A DNA stretch of 64,000 bases from Pseudobacteriovorax sp. (GTDB taxonomy: Bacteria > Bdellovibrionota_B > Oligoflexia > Oligoflexales > Oligoflexaceae): positions 29,668 to 93,667 of the forward strand of contig JABSRP010000034.1 of NCBI GenBank assembly GCA_013215145.1. The letters run 5' to 3'. Every line of letters begins with the position of its first letter. The first letter of the stretch is position 1. The notes under the pieces are model-generated. The model worked only from the letters and a program-made list of their open reading frames with translations. It ran no database searches and was not told the origin of the DNA. A program made the translations under genes and the position numbers. Of this stretch, positions 37,759 to 47,258 are shown in pieces.

Positions 37759-38907
37759 TTATTGAATCGACTGACGGTAAATGCTCTCTAATTCAGTAGA
37801 GAATATGTCACGATCGGGGTTTTTCGGGTCTCTAAAGTTAAAGGTCTCATACAACCAAATGGTATCTGGTTGGATAGAGTCTTTTGCCCAAGCGCCATCA
37901 ACAATATGCCCGCGGGCATCCAGTCCTAATTCGTATTGATAAGACTTCGATTGAACCGCAAATCCTTGGTTCTGTATACTTGTTCCCGTGGTTTGCCAGG
38001 TAGGATGGGTTTCCATAGCGATTCCGATTTTGGTATCGACGCTAACAACTTTAACCACTTCCGGAATAAACTCTTGCGCCTTAGGCAGTCTATGGCCAAC
38101 CAATCGCGATTCATACTTGTAGATAGGAAAGTTCCAGACTTCGTCGTTGAATTCGGTATCCGATACGAACCCAACTTTTCTAATCCCGATCATATTAGCC
38201 AAAATCACATGAAACGTATCAGGATTGATATCATGACAGTCTTTGTGAGCAGCAAACCCGGGATCATTCAAAGGTAGCGGACAAGTTTTACCAAGCTTAC
38301 GCTTACGATCCTCTCGATCTGGATCTCTCGCAGTCTCATATCCCCACTCGCCTTGAAACCAACTTAGCAGAGCCTTGATATCAGAGGAACCTAACGGGAC
38401 TTTGATTCCCGTGCGGCCTACATATTCAATGGGCTTTGGTTCCGTACCAAAATTCAACGAGGCATTAGCCCAACCGTGACAAATCCCTTCCCAACCTGGG
38501 ATAGCATCAATGCTTCCGTACTTTTCAATTGTTTTCTGGAATTTCGTCAACTGCATACCCGTGAGCTTAAAGCTAAAGTCACCACGGATAATGTCATACT
38601 TCTCAGCAGGCGAGAGATTTTTGAGCTGCTCTTGCGAAAGGTTTGTGACGGCTTCAGCCGTCAGGTTACCGCCTATAGTATTATCCCAGCGCCGCGCAAT
38701 CTCTCCAGCTTTTGTTGCCCAGTAATCGTCTCTCCATGGAGTTCGACCGATGTCGCCCTTTTTTGGCAAACGATAGAAGTCTTGTTCAAACCCCCAACCT
38801 ATAGCAGTGGAGTCTAATTCGACGGTATGAGTGCGCTTTTCCGCTCTCTGGGAAAACGCAACGGTACTCATCGAACAAAGAATCAGTAGCAAGCTTTTTA
38901 TTCTCAT
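37759..38907 (-). CDS. Secreted transglutaminase-elicitor-like protein
   Basis: 382 residues with a signal peptide ending VAFS. The motif GWEGICHGWANASLNFG near residue 140, followed by CHDINPDTFHVILANMIG and a late Trp-rich strand, matches the transglutaminase family first known from the Phytophthora GP42 elicitor; the Cys in ICHGWA is the candidate nucleophile and the His in TFHVIL the candidate base. Such enzymes crosslink Gln and Lys side chains. Assignment from remembered family motifs; moderately sure. It lies next to the LRR lipoprotein gene in the same orientation, 30 bp apart. Confidence 0.65.
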   Translation of the reverse strand: MRIKSLLLILCSMSTVAFSQRAEKRTHTVELDSTAIGWGFEQDFYRLPKKGDIGRTPWRDDYWATKAGEIARRWDNTIGGNLTAEAVTNLSQEQLKNLSPAEKYDIIRGDFSFKLTGMQLTKFQKTIEKYGSIDAIPGWEGICHGWANASLNFGTEPKPIEYVGRTGIKVPLGSSDIKALLSWFQGEWGYETARDPDREDRKRKLGKTCPLPLNDPGFAAHKDCHDINPDTFHVILANMIGIRKVGFVSDTEFNDEVWNFPIYKYESRLVGHRLPKAQEFIPEVVKVVSVDTKIGIAMETHPTWQTTGTSIQNQGFAVQSKSYQYELGLDARGHIVDGAWAKDSIQPDTIWLYETFNFRDPKNPDRDIFSTELESIYRQSIQ

Positions 38908-39135
38908 GTCCTAAAACCTTAAAACAAATGTTTGGTGAAAAATGATAGGTAGATTGCATTGAGATAATCTTCTCTTCCTATCACTGGTTGAGGCAAAATA
39001 GTCGATTTATTTTAATATGTCAATATGAATTAGTTATGGCTGACTAGCCAACCAACCGATTTTTCAGCGTTTGATGCACTGCGAGGAGAAACTTATTGTT
39101 TTTACAGAGGACCAGCCTTGGTACCAGCAGAAACC

Positions 39136-40770
39136 CTAGTCCCTTAGAGCTGGAGTTTCGTGTTTTAATAACGATCGTGCCTGAATCAGATCATCCGGAA
39201 CATCGATATCAAGGCCACCCGCCCTCGTGCTCTGCACATAACGAGTAGTCTGATCAAAAAGAAATCTGGCCCCCTGCTCTCCATTCAGTGCCAAAACTTC
39301 CTGAGTTTTTATTCTAGGAATATAAGTCGGAGCACCACAATAGTCTGGAAATTTGGTAGCCACAAGGCTTTGGCCATCCCCAACCTCGTTTTGCAGGGCA
39401 ACAAGATCATCGACGTCAATCAAAGGCTGATCACCCAGCACAACTATAAAGCCTGGAGCTGATGTGGTCATGCAATGCCTCACCCCAACTTTTAAAGAGC
39501 TCGCCATCCCCGTCTGCCAGAGGGGATTATATAAGCAATGCAAATGATCGATGTCAGAGATAGAAGCAGAGACCTCACTTGCTCGGGCCCCTAAGACCAG
39601 GTAAATAGGCCCCTGAAAGACGCGACGGCATCGTTGAACCACCTGGTCGACGACACAAGAATCTCCTAGATTTTGGGTTAGTTTGCCGTTATCGCCGAAT
39701 CGCCGACCGGACCCTGCCGCTAATATCAAAACAGGAATTGTAGCTCCTTTTTTTTGATCCAAATGGTTAAGCAACCTATCGTAATGAACACATTGCAAAT
39801 GTGCGGCAATCGATATGGCTATATCTTCGGGAGCCCTTCCGCCTGTATCAAGTCCCATGGGACCAAATACTTTACTAAGCGTCTTGTTATCGAGCGTGTC
39901 ACCATCCGTTGCGTGATCGATCACAAGCTTTTTGCGCTTTGCTGGTCCTAATATCCCAATGTAGTTCACTCGGGAATCCTGCCTAAAAAGCCTGAAGGCG
40001 GCGACATCTTTTTCTACATTATGAGTCATCAGTATCAGTGAAAACTCAGGAGTCCTGAGGTTTTTTGGGGTCGAGGACTCAGATGGCAGAATTTCGGCAA
40101 TCTCCGAAAACTGCGAAAAAATTTCTAATTTTTCCTCTCGTATCACGAGAATCACCCGGTAACTTGCTTTCGTTAAAATCTCAATAAGAGGAAAGGCATC
40201 GATACCAGAGGCGTAAATCACGACGGTTTTTCTAAAACAAAGCTTAGACTGAAGAATGATAGAATCGGGACTGTCTTCTTTGAGTGACGGCTGAATCTCA
40301 TGGCCGCAATCACCTAATTCTCTTTTAACCTCAAGCCTCTTCAAGTGAAACTCTTCGGTAAGTTGAGTCCTCTCCTCTGGCCCCTCCAGAATAAGCCTCA
40401 GCAAGTTCAATTCAAGAGGTTCCTTCAAGTTAACAATTTCAAAAAAGAGGACTAAACAACCTTGGCATCCCAGCCCAGTTCCAAAAAAAGCATCCATGGG
40501 ATCGCGGGTGTCCACAAGCCAATAAGCGTTTTCTTGCGACTGCAAAACCGCCTTTGCCCGTTTTTCCATTTCTTGTTCGAGGCAGCCTCCACTAATAAGA
40601 CCATGATAGCCCGCAGAGTGGGAGTAAAGCGCCCGGGCTCCGGCTTTGCGGTAACTGGATCCCTGAGTCTCTATCAAAGTGACTAAAATGGCAAAGTCGT
40701 CGCTCTCGAGTGCGAGAGTCAGCGCATTAGCTGGACTGGGATCGTAAGTTACTGTACCTTGGTTAATCAA
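39136..40770 (-). CDS. XdhC/CoxI-family protein fused to MocA-like nucleotidyltransferase
   Basis: 544 residues. N-terminal XdhC/CoxI domain (SYRKAGARALYS, SGGCLEQEMEKRA, GTGLGCQG), then the XdhC C-terminal Rossmann part (YIGILGPAKRKKL, GLDTGGRAPEDIAISIAAHL), then from about residue 343 an NTP-transferase domain (IPVLILAAGSGRRFG, VVLGDQPLI) like MobA/MocA molybdenum cofactor cytidylyltransferases. It should cytidylylate or modify molybdopterin and insert it into a xanthine-dehydrogenase-type enzyme. No such oxidoreductase gene is in the window. The two activities are usually on separate chains. Divergent from the LRR lipoprotein gene. Confidence 0.85.
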   Translation of the reverse strand: MINQGTVTYDPSPANALTLALESDDFAILVTLIETQGSSYRKAGARALYSHSAGYHGLISGGCLEQEMEKRAKAVLQSQENAYWLVDTRDPMDAFFGTGLGCQGCLVLFFEIVNLKEPLELNLLRLILEGPEERTQLTEEFHLKRLEVKRELGDCGHEIQPSLKEDSPDSIILQSKLCFRKTVVIYASGIDAFPLIEILTKASYRVILVIREEKLEIFSQFSEIAEILPSESSTPKNLRTPEFSLILMTHNVEKDVAAFRLFRQDSRVNYIGILGPAKRKKLVIDHATDGDTLDNKTLSKVFGPMGLDTGGRAPEDIAISIAAHLQCVHYDRLLNHLDQKKGATIPVLILAAGSGRRFGDNGKLTQNLGDSCVVDQVVQRCRRVFQGPIYLVLGARASEVSASISDIDHLHCLYNPLWQTGMASSLKVGVRHCMTTSAPGFIVVLGDQPLIDVDDLVALQNEVGDGQSLVATKFPDYCGAPTYIPRIKTQEVLALNGEQGARFLFDQTTRYVQSTRAGGLDIDVPDDLIQARSLLKHETPALRD

Positions 40771-41025
40771 AATCCGGCTCCGTCAGTTGTAACTACTTTA
40801 TATTACAGGCTTCCTGTCTTTTCTAACTGCCAGAAGCCACTTCCGTCCAGCTTTAAATGAAAGCCTCAGCTGGTCATCGCGTTTTTTTTCAAATTAAAAA
40901 ATATACCAGCTCTATGTATCTGAAATATTGGGGGAAATAGATTTCTTTGGTGTTGCTAATCTTGTCAGCCGAAAAAGAAATAGTCACATTGAGAAAAACT
41001 AAATTAACTAGGTAGAGGGTTTTCC

Positions 41026-42588
41026 ATGAGAAAGCTTATTGTCACACTTACGGCTCTTTTTATCATCACGGGTTGTAACGAAAACGATACGTCACTGGAT
41101 AGTATCGTTAGAAACGCAGAGGCAAACGCTGAGGAGCGCGAAATTGCTAAATTCGCTGCCTATTGCGATGCGCCAGAAAACGATCCTGAGATAGCACTAA
41201 CATTTAATGCTATCAAAACTGCCACGGCATCGGCAGATTGTGCTGAGCTCGGCAAGAATGCCTTAACACTCCAGGAACTTGATCTGAGTAACACGAGCAT
41301 TTCAAATCTAACTCCGCTGCTAGAAATTGAAAACCTTTCCGTTCTCAACATCTCAGGGAACCGGATCAGCGACCTGTCTGTATTAAGCGGTATTACCGGT
41401 TTGACATCGCTGGATATATCCAACAACAGCATTGAAGATCTGACCCCCATCGCAGGACTGGTAACTTTGGCAAGTCTAAACGCCGAAAATAATGCCATTC
41501 AAGATGTGGTCGCCTTAGCGGGACTTTTCAACCTGATTGCCCTAAACCTTGAAAACAATCAGATCTCTAACATTGCTCCCTTAGATCTACTCGTCAGGAT
41601 TGCTGACTTTAAAATGAACGGCAACACTTTAGGGACCAGTCTGTCCAAAGACTCAAGTAACTGTCCATTAGCAGAAACCTCGTCTCCAGCTGTTAAATCA
41701 TGGTGCCAAGAACGTAACCAGGTGAAGACGTTTATTGAGTATTGCAACAATTACGAAAACGAATCGGCAGCGATTCAGCTCACAATTGACCGTCTTAAAG
41801 GCTTTAAATCTTGCGCCGAGGCCGAAGCCGAAATATCACAGCTTGTAGAACTGGACCTTAGTGTCGAACGCGATGCCGATACTTACGCGCCATTAAATCC
41901 TGAACTACGATTAACAGACCTTTCTCCAATCTCAAGCTTTACGAATCTAGAAATTTTGGTTCTAAATAACAACTTAGTTACCGATGTCGAACCCATTTCT
42001 CATCTAGTAAACCTCAAAAGCTTAGCGATGCAAGGTAATGGAGTGGTTGATATTGGACCCTTATCTTACCTAACAAAACTACTAGCGCTTGACCTAGCGA
42101 TCAATAAGGTTGTTGATATATCAGCGGTTAGAAACATGGACGCTCTCACCGCTTTGGTGCTGAACCTAAACGAAGTAGTTGACATCAGTCCAATCGAGAA
42201 TCTACCCTTGTTATCAGGGATAGGCTTAGAATATAATCAGGTCGTTGATCCTAGCCCACTTGCCGCTCTTCCAGGCCTTTTGGTCTTAGACTTATCTTTT
42301 AACCAGGTGTCAGATTTCAGCTCATTCCAAAACCTGACCGTGTTAACTCAGTTTGACTACGAGTGCAACACGCTCGGAACAACGCTCGGTCACAGCGAGG
42401 CCACCTGCCCCACAACCGGTGTCAGTGGTTACTACTCGGTAACTTGCAACGCGCTTAAGGATCTTCCTGATGCCGACGCTGTCGCCGATGCTGACCCAAC
42501 GAACGACAGAGCTAGTTTAACGGCGGCTTACTGTCCAGCTTCGGGAGCCGCAAGAGAAGGGATCCGTACTGTTCTCCACACAAACTAA
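41026..42588 (+). CDS. Internalin-like leucine-rich-repeat lipoprotein with two LRR blocks
   Basis: 520 residues. Lipobox IITGC at residues 13-17. Two LRR blocks of about 22-residue repeats, each opened by a Cys cap (FAAYCDAP near 44, FIEYCNNY near 236) and closed by NTLGT-L----NCP/TCP. Repeats read like LTSLDISNNSIEDLTPIAGL. The tail after residue 460 is Ala/Asp-rich. Surface-exposed binding protein by analogy with internalins; partner unknown. A terminator follows. Confidence 0.8.
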   Translation: MRKLIVTLTALFIITGCNENDTSLDSIVRNAEANAEEREIAKFAAYCDAPENDPEIALTFNAIKTATASADCAELGKNALTLQELDLSNTSISNLTPLLEIENLSVLNISGNRISDLSVLSGITGLTSLDISNNSIEDLTPIAGLVTLASLNAENNAIQDVVALAGLFNLIALNLENNQISNIAPLDLLVRIADFKMNGNTLGTSLSKDSSNCPLAETSSPAVKSWCQERNQVKTFIEYCNNYENESAAIQLTIDRLKGFKSCAEAEAEISQLVELDLSVERDADTYAPLNPELRLTDLSPISSFTNLEILVLNNNLVTDVEPISHLVNLKSLAMQGNGVVDIGPLSYLTKLLALDLAINKVVDISAVRNMDALTALVLNLNEVVDISPIENLPLLSGIGLEYNQVVDPSPLAALPGLLVLDLSFNQVSDFSSFQNLTVLTQFDYECNTLGTTLGHSEATCPTTGVSGYYSVTCNALKDLPDADAVADADPTNDRASLTAAYCPASGAAREGIRTVLHTN

Positions 42589-42600
42589 TCACGATCTTTT

Positions 42601-42617
42601 CAGACATATGATGTCTG
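42601..42617. other. Perfect small hairpin after the LRR gene
   Basis: CAGACAT and ATGTCTG with loop ATG, 12 bp after the stop codon and upstream of the terminator. May be a second stem of the 3' end or an operator; no U-run of its own. Confidence 0.4.
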
Positions 42618-42645
42618 TGTGATAAACCAATCTCTACCACTTAAA

Positions 42646-42670
42646 AAGCCTCCCACTGGAGGCTTGTTTT
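42646..42670 (+). terminator. Terminator of the LRR lipoprotein gene
   Basis: AAGCCTCC (42646-42653) pairs with GGAGGCTT (42658-42665), loop CACT, followed by GTTTT. Confidence 0.85.
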
Positions 42671-42764
42671 CGTTGACCTACCCATTTCAACAAAAAATAT
42701 CCCTTAAGTAGCCTAGGTTTCATCCGATAGGTAAGAATTGGAGATTTTTTTTAAGGATGGCGCC

Positions 42765-43585
42765 ATGAGAAGGCCCGACGATGGATTTAGTCTGATATCT
42801 ACGCTCGTAGCCATGGGAGTCGCTGGAATCCTTGCTATTTTTATTGTGAGGATGACATCAAACAACGTCAATGCCACAGCAAAAGTCACCCACACGTCAG
42901 AAAGAGGCTTACTCCGCAACATGATCTGGGAAGCCAAGTCCTGTGACCGTGTCATGCCATGCCAGCCTAATCAGGCCGTACAGCTGGAGCGGGAACGGCC
43001 CAATGGCAGTGTTACCGTATTGGTAGCCAATCAGCCTCCACTGACTCGGTTTGGCAGGCACACCGTTCGCGCCACTTGCAATAGCCAAGGCGATGGAATT
43101 ATTGTGGAATCACTGATTCTCAATGACAATTCGGGGGGATACCGCGACCCACTGACGAAAAAATCACTACCTTTGGCAGCGCTAGAGCACTCCTTGCGCC
43201 CCAAGGAGTGGAGCTGTGTGCTGGCTCCGACAGCCGGCCAAGCATCATCGCCTGCATTGACAACTGTGGGGGCTCTCACCCCGTTGCTGTAGGTGGCTGG
43301 AATGATACCAATAATATCGATGATATCGCCTATGGCCCTGGTTGCAGCGGTGCTCTTCATAATCGAGGAACCAACGCCGGTCGCACCTACTTTTGTGCCA
43401 AGGCCAACCCAAGCCCATTTCGCTTGTGCATCGACACCTGCGGAAATGGTTACGGACAAGTACTAGGCGGTTGGCGCGACACCAACAACATTTCCGATAT
43501 CGCTTACGGCCCTGGCTATACCGGGGCGCTTCAAGACCGTGGGACCAACGCCCCAATTACGCAGCTTTGCGGAAGAGGGCCCTGA
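42765..43585 (+). pseudogene. Prepilin-like gene with C-terminal repeat domain, split by a frameshift
   Basis: The frame from ATG 42765 (AAGGATGG ribosome binding site) begins MRRPDDG then FSLISTLVAMGVAGILAIF, a type IV prepilin/pseudopilin signal with Gly-Phe cleavage site; mature position 5 is Ser rather than Glu. It ends at 43292. The overlapping frame from about 43208 to 43585 encodes two ~58-residue Cys repeats (CIDNCGG and CIDTCGN, each followed by GGW-DTNNI-DIAYGPG), with no start signal of its own. Restoring one base near TGGAGC (43209-43214) joins the frames as EWELCAG. Probably one minor pilin with a globular C-terminal domain, broken by a single-base loss or a sequence error. Confidence 0.7.
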
Positions 43586-43771
43586 TCCGGCTCTCCAATA
43601 TCCCTCGTTTTGCCATCGCCAAATAGTCTCTTTATGAGCCCTAAACTAGATTGCTAAGCACCTAAATTAACTTTACTTTTCGTTCTAACTGACAGAAAGA
43701 CATAAAACATAGTTGATTTAACCCAGCCATAATGTTACTATCGCCGCGTTGACACTGCGGAGGTTGTTATT

Positions 43772-44095
43772 ATGTTGTGGAAATACTTGTCAATTATTGC
43801 ATTACTTTTGATCTCATCAAATTCGTTAGCCAAAAGCTCGTTTGGCCCCTTCAAGCTTCGTTACATAGTGGTGACGGAAAATGCCCCGAGAAAGAACATT
43901 ACGAAACAAGCAACCATCGTTGCTGAGAGTTCTACTAACGGCTCACGCTACGGCGCCGAACTGAAAAAAGGTACCATCGAACTACCCCCTGGCTCTTATG
44001 TACTAAGAGGCTCGGCAGACAACTGTCGCATCAAGCCAAGGATAGTAGATATATTCAAACACAAGAAAATCGTGATCCGAGCCGTCTGCCTATAA
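43772..44095 (+). CDS. Small secreted protein, PEGA-like
   Basis: 107 residues. Signal peptide ending NSLAKS near residue 22, then a short beta-rich domain with IELPPGSYVLRGSAD, like the PEGA/carboxypeptidase-regulatory-like motif, and two Cys near the end. Preceded by GGAGG 8 nt before ATG. Single gene; function unknown. Confidence 0.6.
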   Translation: MLWKYLSIIALLLISSNSLAKSSFGPFKLRYIVVTENAPRKNITKQATIVAESSTNGSRYGAELKKGTIELPPGSYVLRGSADNCRIKPRIVDIFKHKKIVIRAVCL

Positions 44096-44238
44096 CGCTT
44101 CGACCTAGATAAGCACTGTAGTGGACTAAAGTTCCCTAGAGAAAACATGTGGCGCCGATAAATACTTGGTGCAAATAGGAAGCGACGACGATAGAGTTGA
44201 ATACTCAGGCATGAAATCACACCCGTCGGAGTTTCCAG

Positions 44239-45387
44239 ATGATCGTACTTTTGGTTCTGGTGATGATCACCATCGTAAGCTGCACCACCACAGACTCTAG
44301 CGATCGTGAAAAGTTGGAAGCGCTTTTTAAACGCGAACTTCCTATTCCTGAGCAAATCCAATCCGCTAGTTTTTCCGGAGGGCTGCTAAAACTCAACGTC
44401 AACGCAGCAGAACCTCCAAATTATATCCGCAGTCAAAGAGTCCAAGGCATCTCATTCTCCATTGGCAGTCAGTCTAACGTGAACTGCTATGTTCAGGATA
44501 TAACTCTACCGGGGTCTAATATCTCAAATATCTTGAATCGCATTAGGTCTGCCGAGCAAGTTAATGCGTTACTCGAACCCGTAGCAGAAGTCAAAGTAGT
44601 CGATGACAAACCCATTGCTATGGTAGCGACATACTATAAGACCAATGATGGCCGCGTGGGCGACTTCAAGATGGCTCACCTTATGCTGCAGGATCACTCA
44701 GTTAATTGCACTCATGACGAACCAGGATTTCGTGCTACCTTCAAGGATCTCATGATAGCTATGGCTAGTCAGACTCAAGAAAAGTTAAATCATTACAAGA
44801 TTTATGACAAAAGGGTCTATACCGTCGCCACCAGTGGCGTAAATATAGGCTTTATCTCTGAATATCACGCTAAAAGCTCTGATGAGATCAAGCAAGTAAG
44901 CTACCAAACACTGCTGATACCATCATCGGAAAGCACTATCAAGACATTCGATACGCAGACTATCAATCATTTAAACAGCAATGGCTCCATCTCCAAAAAT
45001 TTATCTCTTGGGTATTTAAACGAAAAGCCAAATTATGAGATGAGTTTCGAAGAGCTCAGTACTAATCGCTATCAGATCCAGGGTTTTTTCGGAAAAGAAA
45101 GAATAAACAGAGTGGTCAAGACCATCAAGCCAGCGATCCCTGAAGAGCAGCAGTTCAAACAAAATCTTAAAAACAACCTATCCCAGTTTGAAGTGATTTC
45201 TTACCTTCCAAACTTTACTCCTAGAGATTTCCTGCTGTCAAAAGTTGAGATGAAGCCAGGTCTGCGTGAAGGATCTATGACGACTCAGGATCAAAAGGTA
45301 GAGATTTTTTTGGACAAAAACTTCGAACTATCCAAACAAATTGTTGTTCAAGGTGAGACGACTTTCGTCGTCACCCGCGTCTTATAA
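44239..45387 (+). CDS. Lipoprotein of unknown function
   Basis: 382 residues. Short signal with lipobox IVSC at residues 12-15, then a soluble alpha/beta protein rich in Lys, Asn and Ser. No catalytic motif or known family. The ATG is preceded by GGAG at 7 nt. The 3' end is convergent with the metalloprotease gene, 12 bp away. Confidence 0.65.
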   Translation: MIVLLVLVMITIVSCTTTDSSDREKLEALFKRELPIPEQIQSASFSGGLLKLNVNAAEPPNYIRSQRVQGISFSIGSQSNVNCYVQDITLPGSNISNILNRIRSAEQVNALLEPVAEVKVVDDKPIAMVATYYKTNDGRVGDFKMAHLMLQDHSVNCTHDEPGFRATFKDLMIAMASQTQEKLNHYKIYDKRVYTVATSGVNIGFISEYHAKSSDEIKQVSYQTLLIPSSESTIKTFDTQTINHLNSNGSISKNLSLGYLNEKPNYEMSFEELSTNRYQIQGFFGKERINRVVKTIKPAIPEEQQFKQNLKNNLSQFEVISYLPNFTPRDFLLSKVEMKPGLREGSMTTQDQKVEIFLDKNFELSKQIVVQGETTFVVTRVL

Positions 45388-45399
45388 GGATCGTTTCCG

Positions 45400-46281
45400 T
45401 TAAGGGGTAAAAGAGGCAAGTCGCGACTTAAACCAGCAGCGCGGCCTAAGTCCCTCAGTCTGACCCTTACTCTGATGACAGCTAACAGCAGCCATCTCTC
45501 GTTCGGTCCAAGGAATCACATCGAAGGAAATCGTTTCCTCGCACAGGGCACTCTGTACTAAAGTATCAAACCGACATTGGACAGTGGGGTAATCAAGGTT
45601 CGTGTAAGGAGCTTCGTACTCACTAGGGGTATCAACATTGATCTCTTCATCAACAATGTAGGAGAGTAACTCGGCAAGAGAGAAGGCCGCCATGACCTCA
45701 CGATAGCATAAGTCTTTGCGTTCCTGGCTATCCATGCGAAACCTATCATCACAAATAGATTTGGGAAACGGAGGAATTACTGTTGCAAACAAAGCATTGA
45801 TCTGCGTCTCATCTTCCCAGAAGCCTCTTGCGCAGCCATAAATGGCAAAGTAGTCAGCATTACCCTCAGCGGCCCCCCAAGAATTAAACTGAGGATATCC
45901 AGCCAAGTGATGGCCAATCTCGTGACACGCCACAAGCATAAAACCATCTTGCGTCATTTCCGGTCGTCGCGCCAAGCCCCCGTAAAGCGTAACGTTCCAG
46001 TTATCGCCTCTCTGACTAGCTGTCGCGTTGACTGTATTGCTAGCCCAGGATGCGATGACATTTAGGTCTCCCCCTTGATCGAATATGATAGGGGAAAACT
46101 TGCTACGAATCCGACGAACCGTTTCGAAAAACGAGTCTTGCGTCACGGGGTCAAAACTCTCTCGAGTATGGACCTCAGACTCAAGGTCCTTATTGTGATA
46201 TCGTGCAATATGCGATTGGGCTTCCGGTTCTAGCATAAGCAAAATGCCGCATAAAGGCAGTAGCTGCTTCAGGTTGAGCAT
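45400..46281 (-). CDS. Secreted zinc metalloprotease-like protein
   Basis: 293 residues with a signal peptide (ending near EAQS, residue 23). The zinc site is HEIGHHLAG near residue 122, followed about 15 residues later by AEGNADYFA, the third-ligand Glu pattern of gluzincins. Six or more Cys in the C-terminal half suggest disulfides. Family within the gluzincins (M48-like) not certain. Monocistronic, between a lipoprotein gene and a trypsin gene; both secreted hydrolases could act on prey or host protein (inference). Confidence 0.75.
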   Translation of the reverse strand: MLNLKQLLPLCGILLMLEPEAQSHIARYHNKDLESEVHTRESFDPVTQDSFFETVRRIRSKFSPIIFDQGGDLNVIASWASNTVNATASQRGDNWNVTLYGGLARRPEMTQDGFMLVACHEIGHHLAGYPQFNSWGAAEGNADYFAIYGCARGFWEDETQINALFATVIPPFPKSICDDRFRMDSQERKDLCYREVMAAFSLAELLSYIVDEEINVDTPSEYEAPYTNLDYPTVQCRFDTLVQSALCEETISFDVIPWTEREMAAVSCHQSKGQTEGLRPRCWFKSRLASFTP

Positions 46282-46420
46282 ACGTATCTCCTAGATCTAT
46301 GAGCTGTGGAACTTGAGGGTTTCATCTAGTTGAGGTTTTACTCATTTCAGCAGGACGATACAATTCATTAAACCTAATCGAGGACCAAAGAGGGTTACGA
46401 TCTCGTCATATCAGCCTCGA

Positions 46421-46453
46421 AAAACAAAAAAAAGCAGCTCAATGAGCTGCTTT
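46421..46453 (-). terminator. Terminator of the trypsin gene
   Basis: On the minus strand AAAGCAGCTC (complement) pairs in a 10-bp stem (46431-46440 with 46444-46453, loop 3 nt) followed by an uninterrupted T-run. Confidence 0.9.
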
Positions 46454-46493
46454 TACGATGCTGATGAATCAAACAAAAAAGGTGAATCCGGGA

Positions 46494-47258
46494 TTATAGA
46501 AATTCCGAAACTCTTGTATAAACTCCGGGATATCCTCTTCTAGCGCAGCCGAAGCCCCAGCTAACAACGCCAACAACCGTAAGTTTCTCACCGTCGTAGC
46601 TGTATAAAGGACCACCTGAGTCACCTTGACAAGAATCAGTTTGTGGTGTGTAGGCGCAAATATTTCCGCTGAAGATATTAGAACCGTATGCTTGTGCACA
46701 TTCGGCATTTGAGACGACTTCAACTCCCGTATACTTCAACAAGTCAGACCCACGACCGCCTTCTCTCTGCGCGCCCCAACCGGCGACGTAGACTGTCGAG
46801 CTTGCGCTAGGAAAACTACTGTCCAAGTTGACAGGAGCTGGTGTGATGTTGCTGGTACCGTTGAGTGTAATCAGTGCGATATCGTACTGGTTAGTGGCAT
46901 TTGAAAAACGACTGTCGACGTTGATGGAGGCTGCCGAGAAGGTCTCTGGCGCCCGTTCATTCAAATCGTTAGTACCAAGTACAATCCTTAGCTCGCTGGC
47001 TAGATCTCCAAGGTCAACTAAGCAGTGTGCCGCGGTAAGTATGGTGGACTCATCAATGAGCGTTCCACCACAAAAGTGCTGACCACGAATCTGAAGAGAA
47101 GCGATGGATTGAAAGTATCGGTCGTACAATCCGTCGCTAACAGTTTGGCCACCGACGATATCAAGAGTACTAGTCTCTTGCTGCCCAGTCGAACCACAAC
47201 CTGTCATGATTAGCCAGCCAGTCAATAATCCGGCTGTTGCTTTTACTAAATTCTTCAT
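46494..47258 (-). CDS. Trypsin-like serine protease, lipoprotein-type signal
   Basis: 254 residues. Lipobox-like IMTGC at residues 17-21. The S1 domain has the activation site IVGG, LTAAHC (His), the Asp in YDIALITL, and DSCQGDSGGPL (Ser). The residue six before the catalytic Ser is Asp, so trypsin-like Arg/Lys specificity is expected. The chain ends VYTRVSEFL, a few residues short of the usual last helix. Strong terminator downstream. Confidence 0.9.
   Translation of the reverse strand: MKNLVKATAGLLTGWLIMTGCGSTGQQETSTLDIVGGQTVSDGLYDRYFQSIASLQIRGQHFCGGTLIDESTILTAAHCLVDLGDLASELRIVLGTNDLNERAPETFSAASINVDSRFSNATNQYDIALITLNGTSNITPAPVNLDSSFPSASSTVYVAGWGAQREGGRGSDLLKYTGVEVVSNAECAQAYGSNIFSGNICAYTPQTDSCQGDSGGPLYSYDGEKLTVVGVVSWGFGCARRGYPGVYTRVSEFL

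Noticed and set aside
43031..43459. Minus-strand frames over the first prepilin-like gene
   Set aside because: Low-complexity shadow of the plus-strand Cys repeats; no start signal.
46469..46723. Alternative frame suggesting the trypsin C-terminus is frameshifted
   Set aside because: The catalytic frame ends naturally in VSEFL and the other frame shows no protease similarity before or after.
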